A DNA stretch of 11,986 nucleotides from Gracilaria vermiculophylla (taxonomy: Eukaryota > Rhodophyta > Florideophyceae > Gracilariales > Gracilariaceae): contig JAHNZQ020000181.1 in assembly GCA_019155205.2 (NCBI GenBank), positions 2,515,995-2,527,980 on the forward strand. Reading direction: 5' to 3'. Below the pieces are notes generated by a model that saw nothing but the letters and a program-made list of their open reading frames with translations, was not told where the DNA came from and did not search any database. This document shows, piece by piece, positions 7,965-11,986 of this stretch. Each line of letters opens with the position of its first letter. Position 1 is the first letter of the stretch. The translations under genes were made by a program, and so were the position numbers.

Positions 7965-8713
7965 TCACCCGCGTTGTTCCTTCGTTCTCTCCGTCTTTCC
8001 GTTGCGTCGGGTGTGTTGGCCGTATCGTTGGTTGGTGTTGTAATATTTTTTCTTTGGTTCTCGCGTTCCTCCCTGAGGGCGTGGTATTGGTAGTGGTTCG
8101 ACGTTGTTTCTGCCTTGTAATCGTGTTCGGGTTATAGTTGTCGCCCGTGTTTGTCGATTGCTACTCCTCTCGTTTGGTCTCCCTCTGTTATTGTTGTTGG
8201 GATCCCCGCGTAGTGTTTGCGGGTTCTGATCCGAGAGGTTGAGGACCGTATTTTGGTCGAAGTCTGGACACTATCGTGTTGTGTCTCAGCAGTTTGTGTG
8301 AAATCTGGGATTTGTGATTCCCAGTTTGTTTCTTCAGTGTCATCACTTGGTGACCAGTGCGACGGGCGGTTGATCCGTGGTACATTGGGTGATTCCTGGT
8401 ACTGCGGGGACGTTAACCTGGCGACTTGATCCAAAGCAGGTGTTTCTGTCAAGCGGGCTCCACACCGGTTCTACTTTTGTAGGGCAGATAACGGTGTTGA
8501 TCGGAAGACCAGGCGAGTACCGCGGGGTCACATGTAGACGGGGTGTCGTGGCGTACTGCACTTGGTTGGTGTTGATCTTTGTGAACCGGACTTTGGGTCC
8601 GGTGCTTGAACTGTTGCGAACGATACCCATAACGAGCTTTTGATCCGGGGACCCAGGTCTTCCGGGGAGGCGACGTGGCTCAGGCTTACCTCCGGTCAAG
8701 CCGCGAGTTACCT
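7965..8713 (-). pseudogene. Unidentified minus-strand coding remnant, three overlapping frames
   Basis: Downstream of the frame ending at 8714, coding-like sequence continues in three successive frames on the same strand. Part one (8343 to about 8712) is basic and P-rich, with R-F-T-K-I-N-T-N-Q-V-Q-Y and G-L-P-I-N-T-V-I-C-P. Part two (8132-8452) is acidic and S/T/Q-rich, ending in R-S-S-T-S-R-I-R-T-R. Part three (7965-8270) is strongly basic and N-rich (D-P-N-N-N-N-R-G-R-P-N, later K-K-K-Y-Y-N-T-N), resembling an RNA-binding or nucleocapsid tail. The overlaps suggest one gene broken by indels, or genuine overlapping frames. No family was recognised. An acidic-to-basic layout would suit a gag-like or viral structural protein, but that is inference. 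Plus-strand leader read backwards is the alternative. Confidence 0.3.
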
Positions 8714-8989
8714 TTATTGGAACTCGTCTGCAGCGTACCTTGGGGTCAAAGTAACTTCAGTTTGAGGTTGCGCGAGTTCTTGCAAGAGACCAGAGAGGGC
8801 TAACTTGGTAAAGACATATCCTTGGTCATTAACCATCCTCTGGAAGTCTCGTAAAGAGCGACGCACATTCTCCTTGAGCGTAGGAGGAGGCAGACAGAAG
8901 AAAGCGCTTTCTATCCGGAAGAGCTCCGGGGTTGGGAGGTCCGACCTCTGGGGTGCGCGGATTGCTGCTGGTGATCCCGCCTGTGCCAT
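8714..8989 (-). CDS. Unidentified 91-residue protein
   Basis: The ATG at 8989 is the first after the CAA-rich leader and has G at +4. The product begins M-A-Q-A-G-S-P-A-A-I-R. A folded-looking region follows with P-T-P-E-L-F-R-I-E-S-A-F-F, S-L-R-D-F-Q-R-M-V-N-D-Q-G-Y-V-F and L-A-L-S-G-L-L-Q-E-L, probably mostly helical. It ends D-E-F-Q at TAA 8714-8716. I do not recognise the family. Further coding-like sequence follows in other frames, so this may be the N-terminal part of a larger broken protein. The promoter-bearing LTR2 lies about 85 bp upstream in the same direction and could drive it. Candidates are gag of an unrelated retroelement or an integrated virus-like gene. Confidence 0.35.
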   Translation of the reverse strand: MAQAGSPAAIRAPQRSDLPTPELFRIESAFFCLPPPTLKENVRRSLRDFQRMVNDQGYVFTKLALSGLLQELAQPQTEVTLTPRYAADEFQ

Positions 8990-9060
8990 CGGTGTATTGT
9001 TCTTATTTGTTTTTTTTTGTTGTTTGTTGTTTGTTATTGTTTGCTCTTTTCAAGCCATCT
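8990..9060 (-). promoter_or_regulatory. A/C-rich CAA-repeat leader
   Basis: On the minus strand the 70 bases before the ATG at 8989 consist almost wholly of A and C, with CAA, ACAAAC and AACAAC units (about 9010-9048) and a run of A. Such unstructured CAA leaders are known to favour ribosome entry in some plus-strand RNA viruses and cellular mRNAs. Position just ahead of an ATG supports a 5' UTR; low-complexity sequence without function is also possible. Confidence 0.35.
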
Positions 9061-9075
9061 GTTTCCTCTTATCAG

Positions 9076-9639
9076 TATCGGAGGTCAGAGGGGCAAGGTA
9101 AGGTTGGAGGGATATTAAGAATGTTCGCCAGCTCTGGCTTGGATTTACTTCGAGGTGTTTCGACCACGACTTATATAGTTGTTCAGTCGCACCGACTAGG
9201 TTGCATCAGAAATTACACTACAAAGGCGAGTCACTCAATACTACCAATCATATTGTAGCATGACATAAATGTAGTAGCCACAATTAAATAATTCTTACAA
9301 CAGCAAGGCACAACAAGGCATGACAGTTCCGTACACTCACGAGACAATGACAGTGCACAAATTCACTCAACCACCTTACACTCTTTGTATTCCGCCACCA
9401 CTCGTGTCCATACAGCGATGTGTGTGTATAGTTCCCATGACGAGGCACATCACGCCAAACCATATCTGGTGTACTTTAAGCTGAGTTTGCAATGTGTACA
9501 CCTGAAAACGATATGGTAGTGAACAACGTGCCCAGTAGCACACCTGCAGACGTGTACCACACAGAGTCAACTTCTAACACAGCCCATGGTCTCCTGGAAC
9601 ATTCGGTTGTCAGTGGCAGCACACGCACTTCATCCAACA
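9076..9639 (-). repeat. LTR2, 3' LTR of copia element 2 (564 bp)
   Basis: It begins TGTTGGATGA at 9639, next to the polypurine tract, and ends CTCCGATA at 9076. Termini match LTR1 apart from one base in the last eight. It lies in inverted orientation to LTR1, with the 3' ends of both facing the 1.18-kb centre. The minus-strand TATA box is at 9171-9177. Confidence 0.85.
9171..9177 (-). promoter_or_regulatory. TATA box of LTR2
   Basis: TATATAA on the minus strand, in the same conserved context as in LTR1. Transcription would run leftwards into the CAA-rich leader and the unidentified frame at 8714-8989. Confidence 0.6.
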
Positions 9640-9649
9640 CCCCCCCTCT
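9640..9649 (-). promoter_or_regulatory. Polypurine tract of copia element 2
   Basis: AGAGGGGGGG on the minus strand, adjoining the LTR2 start and identical to the tract of element 1. The pol stop codon lies about 10 bp upstream. Confidence 0.85.
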
Positions 9650-9659
9650 GTCACTGACT

Positions 9660-10649
9660 TTAAAGATCTAGGGGCATCAGGCCAATCTCACCTCGGAACT
9701 CCTCCAGCTTCACGCGACCAAGTGGTTTTGTCAGCATGTCAGCAACCATACTCTCAGTCGGGCAGTACTGCAACTCAATGGACTTGTCCTGCAAAGCCTC
9801 TCTGGTGAAGTGAAAGCGAATATCAATATGTTTGGTTCGCTTGTGCACAACCCCATTCCGAGCGAGGTCAATGCAACCCTGGTTGTCCTTATACACAGTA
9901 GTGGGTTCAACCAAGATCTTCACGGACTTGCCCACGTGCATACCGCCTGCGTTGGCGATTCCGTTCCACAGTCGCCTAAGCCAGATCGCCTCCTTGGTCC
10001 CAGAGCACAGACTCACATACTCAGCTTCGGCACTGGAAAGTGCAACTACTTCCTGCTGGCGCGAGCTCCAACACACCGGAGCACCGCACATCATTGACAC
10101 GTACTCATTGGTGGACTTGCGACTAGTCCTGTCACCTGCACAATCAGAGTTCACGTACCCATGAAGCTGAGTATCTGCAATAGAGCCATATGTGAGTCCA
10201 AAGGAGAGAGTGCCGTTGATGTACCGCATGACACGCTTTAGTGCCTTCCAGTGAATCTCTTTGTGCTTTTCGCCATACTTTGCAAGTCTAGCAAAAGCAA
10301 ACGATATGTCTGGTCGAGTTCCCACAGAGAGATTCATGAGGCAGCCAATCACTTGACGTTATGGGATGTGCATAAGTCTCAGAGAAGTCCACACCTTCAA
10401 TCTGCAGGAAACCTCGAGCAACTACGCGGGCCTTGTAACGAACTGTCGGTTCATCGTTAGCACCTGTCTCATACCTTTGCCCCAACACCCACTTGCACCA
10501 TATCACGTTGCTGCCTACTGGCCTTGGCACTAGCTCCCATGTGTCATGCTCCATCAACGACTCATACTCGCTTTGCATTTCCTTCGTCCACGCCTTGCAA
10601 TCAGGGCGTGAAACTTTGTCTTGATACGACATAGGAATGTCATCACTGG
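9660..10649 (-). pseudogene. pol: Copia pol remnant: RT ends and RNase H (element 2)
   Basis: From 10649 the RT N-terminal part reads S-Y-Q-D-K-V-S-R-P-D-C-K-A-W, then L-V-P-R-P, C-K-W-V and Y-K-A-R-V-V-A-R-G to about 10374. A 613-bp deletion relative to element 1 then joins GTGCAT copies (10368-10373 here), removing the middle of RT including Y-V-D-D and shifting frame. From 10352 an uninterrupted frame runs to 9660: M-I-G-C-L, G-T-R-P-D-I-S-F-A, RNase H with N-S-D-C-A-G-D, S-S-A-E-A-E-Y and K-H-I-D-I-R-F-H, then the terminal L-T-K-P-L. The RNase H residues look intact, unlike element 1, so this half is less decayed. Without RT catalysis the protein would be inactive. Confidence 0.88.
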
Positions 10650-10842
10650 TGTTGATGTTCAGACATGGTCGAGTCCCTGTCATTTGCTCAAGTTGATCTT
10701 GGAACCAAAAGATGCAGGGGAAGATGGGCACTTTTGGGCACCCTCTTCGAAAAAGCGCATGTGCGCCTCTGCTTGAACCCAATGTGAAACGGAGATATGA
10801 TTGGCTACTGCAAGTGACCTTGTGCAACGTGGTGTCTACAAG
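10650..10842. other. Unassigned segment between copia element 2 and a candidate LTR
   Basis: No recognisable gene. The minus-strand frame entering from element 2 remains open to 10827, but its extension has no copia similarity to element 1, so it is likely run-through. This may be the DNA into which, or onto which, element 2 was joined. Confidence 0.35.
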
Positions 10843-11379
10843 TGTTGTGGATTGAAGGGCGCATTAGAGAGGATGAACCCAAGTGGCGCGCTGTAAGTGG
10901 ATAAGGTCTGGAGTAGTTGACTGACTATGCAGTTAGAGAGGATGCGCGTTTGTAGCCTGGACTGGCCGGTTTGGATGCAATGTGCGAATGTGGGCTGCGC
11001 AGGGGGATTGGAGTGCTGGCACGAAAATCGTTGATTTTTTAGAGCTGCTTCTGGATCAAGGAAGCGGCAATGGATTTGTTATGTTGGTTGAGTTGGTTGT
11101 TGATTGATTTAGTAATTTGAAATTGTAGTACTCTAGATTGCGCGCGCTTTTCGTGTACAGCTGAACACACGAAGAACATGGCACGTTATGGCGCAGCCGC
11201 CGTCGTCGCGTGCTGCGACGACGGCGAAGCGCGTGCGGTGGGGTATTTGTAGGTTGCCATCGTCGACCGTTGAGTAAACTGGTCGCCTTAAGGCTGACAA
11301 CCTTCCTTGTTTTACTTTCTTGTTTTTCTCCTTTTCCTTTTTTATCCTATTTTTTTCCATTCCTGTGTATCTTGCGTTA
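10843..11379 (+). repeat. Candidate LTR of another copia family (LTR3, about 537 bp)
   Basis: It starts TGTTGTGGATTG, like LTR1 (TGTTGGAT), and ends GCGTTA just before a half-tRNA primer-binding site; LTR1 ends in ATA at the same place. The length is close to that of LTR1. It contains a repeated TTAGAGAGGATG (about 10863 and 10932), a strong hairpin (11191-11232), CCTTAAGG (11286-11293) and a pyrimidine-rich end (11306-11363). No sequence match to LTR1/LTR2 was seen and no clear TATA box, and the partner LTR is outside the window. The 5' edge is therefore a guess; the 3' edge rests on the primer-binding site. Confidence 0.45.
11191..11232. repeat. Strong GC-rich hairpin
   Basis: CGCCGTCGTCGC (11198-11209) and GCGACGACGGCG (11215-11226) are perfect 12-bp arms around a 5-nt loop. 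GCGC on either side (11191-11194, 11229-11232) extends the stem after a small internal loop. In single-stranded form this would be very stable. It lies inside the candidate LTR3; function unknown. Confidence 0.8.
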
Positions 11380-11380
11380 A

Positions 11381-11393
11381 GTTATGGGCCCAG
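11381..11393 (+). promoter_or_regulatory. Second half-tRNA primer-binding site
   Basis: GTTATGGGCCCAG matches 13 bases of the site at 7896-7910 and hence the initiator-Met tRNA anticodon stem-loop complement. Flanking sequence differs completely from LTR1, so this is an independent element rather than a duplicate. A chance 13-base match in 12 kb is unlikely. Confidence 0.75.
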
Positions 11394-11767
11394 AGCGTCG
11401 ACTAATTGCAGGCGTCACGATCTTCTATTTTTTCTTTTGGATTCTAAGAAGTTTGCGAAGCGTTCGGCAGATTGAGTACCGTGTTGTTCTTCCTCCGGCT
11501 CGTGGTGAAGGCATATCCTCTGTAATTAACCCCCCCGCACAAGGCCAGAAAGACGACGAAATCCTGCTCCCGGCCAGTAGAGTACGGAGGTCAATGAAAT
11601 TGGCTTGGAAGCGTGCGAGCAACCGTACCACGCCGAAGGACCGCGCTACGTTTTCTGCAAGTGATCAGCAGCGGTCAACTGGTGAACGCATATCTCTGGC
11701 TACTAACCTCCCTGCGAAATCACGTAGGGACTCTAAAGCACCGCACCCTGAAGTACGCAGGGTGTAG
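11384..11767 (+). CDS. Unidentified open frame with internal repeat
   Basis: The frame opens at an ATG inside the primer-binding site (M-G-P-E-R-R), so the real start may be later, for example the Met near 11593. After a hydrophobic stretch (F-Y-F-F-F-W-I-L, residues about 14-21) it becomes basic. Two related blocks follow: G-E-G-I-S-S-V-I-N-P-P-A-Q (from about 11504) and G-E-R-I-S-L-A-T-N-L-P-A-K (from about 11682), each ending near V-R-R. The repeat suggests real coding or a DNA-level duplication about 180 bp apart. It may be the N-terminal gag region of the third element. No known domain was recognised. Confidence 0.3.
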   Translation: MGPERRLIAGVTIFYFFFWILRSLRSVRQIEYRVVLPPARGEGISSVINPPAQGQKDDEILLPASRVRRSMKLAWKRASNRTTPKDRATFSASDQQRSTGERISLATNLPAKSRRDSKAPHPEVRRV

Positions 11768-11986
11768 TAGGTGATTAACTGTACCTCACCCGGAGACAGT
11801 CACCGGGTATTAGGGGTACTGACCCTTAGGGTAGCGGAGCTAGTACTCCTGCGAGTCCACCCGAAGAAGAAGCTTAATCAACTTTTGATCTTTTCCGGGT
11901 TCGAGATCTGTCTCACCCGTGAGCTTGCTCCAGGCGTAGAGTACTCGAACTCCGCCTGTGAACGCGTACGGGACGCGTCCCGACGA
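11768..11986. other. Hairpin-rich stretch to the window edge, no gene seen
   Basis: Three small inverted repeats follow each other at 11744-11832: CACCCTG/CAGGGTG, ACCCGG/CCGGGT and GGGT/ACCC, the last overlapping ACCCTTAGGGT. Beyond them no coding frame of useful length was found. Confidence 0.4.

Larger units (their letters stand above)
9076..10649 (-). mobile_element. Ty1/copia element 2, 3' part only
   Basis: The minus strand carries an RT N-terminal fragment, an internal deletion, the RT C-terminus, RNase H, polypurine tract and complete 3' LTR. The sequence is close to element 1 but decays differently. Its 5' side stops at about 10649: identity with element 1 holds through CATCACTGG and then ends. 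After the LTR end at 9076 there is no primer-binding site, so this is a true 3' LTR next to foreign DNA (ATCAG at 9071-9075 could be half of a target duplication). Confidence 0.85.
10843..11986 (+). mobile_element. 5' part of a third copia-type element (candidate)
   Basis: The unit is candidate LTR3, the half-tRNA primer-binding site and a downstream leader or coding region, cut by the window edge. No copia gag, protease or pol motif is visible in the 600 bp available, so assignment rests on the primer-binding site and on the LTR-like start and length. Confidence 0.4.

Noticed and set aside
8217..8643. Plus-strand frames as copia gag downstream of LTR1
   Set aside because: The frames lack any gag motif, begin 300 bp after the primer-binding site and mirror minus-strand frames with more protein-like composition. 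Kept only as an alternative.
9005..9020. Run of T/A as the poly(A) tail of a LINE, SINE or processed gene
   Set aside because: The run is short and interspersed with C in the adjoining CAA repeats, with no target duplication; it reads better as a leader.
4441..10649. A single intact copia element with two LTRs in direct orientation
   Set aside because: The LTR pieces are one minus-strand fragment, one plus-strand LTR and one minus-strand LTR, and RT/RNase H is present twice, so at least two or three insertions are involved.
11898..11908. GGTTCGAGATC, close to a Pol III B-box, suggesting a tRNA gene or SINE
   Set aside because: One mismatch to the box, no A-box at suitable distance upstream and no cloverleaf could be drawn.

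Overview
The window looks like a repeat-rich piece of a eukaryotic genome built almost entirely from broken LTR retrotransposons. There is no prokaryotic gene organisation, rRNA, tRNA gene or CRISPR array. The gag/protease style of the left element and the Ty1/copia pol sequences suggest a protist or alga; an oomycete or related stramenopile is my best guess (low confidence), and a red alga is not excluded. No intact host gene was recognised.

Left part (1-4440, + strand): a short gag-like relic on the minus strand (1 to about 165) is followed by non-coding DNA with a TATA-like box (825-836). A Ty3/gypsy-type gag (1319-3591) comes next, broken by three in-frame stops and a frame change. A retropepsin plus linker segment (to 4440) lies in the -1 frame relative to gag. 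Its reverse transcriptase, RNase H and integrase are gone: the frame stops exactly where a fragment of a copia LTR begins. This whole segment is very rich in the 8-bp pattern CCTNNAGG.

Middle part (4441-7333, - strand): a degenerate Ty1/copia element lies here. Reading along its own strand it has an integrase core (DD35E residues visible), RT with YVDD, RNase H, a polypurine tract and a truncated 3' LTR. It is cut within integrase at 7333 by the precise 5' end of a second LTR pointing the other way (LTR1, 7334-7895, +). LTR1 is followed at once by a primer-binding site matching the anticodon stem-loop of initiator methionine tRNA, the half-tRNA priming mode known from Drosophila copia and yeast Ty5.

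Centre (7911-9075): about 1.2 kb of unrecognised sequence with overlapping minus-strand reading frames behind an A/C-rich CAA-repeat leader. It is enclosed by LTR1 (+) and LTR2 (-, 9076-9639), which form an inverted pair.

Right part (9076-11986): LTR2 is the 3' LTR of a second copy of the same copia family (pol remnant 9660-10649, - strand). That copy lost 613 bp of RT between two GTGCAT repeats and is truncated at about 10649. After 190 bp of unknown sequence comes a candidate LTR of another copia family (10843-11379, +), supported by a second half-tRNA primer-binding site (11381-11393). An unidentified reading frame with an internal repeat (11384-11767) and a hairpin-rich stretch reach the window edge.

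Nothing here appears able to move by itself. The window records nested insertion, inversion, truncation and point-mutation decay. Positions and motif counts were made by hand.
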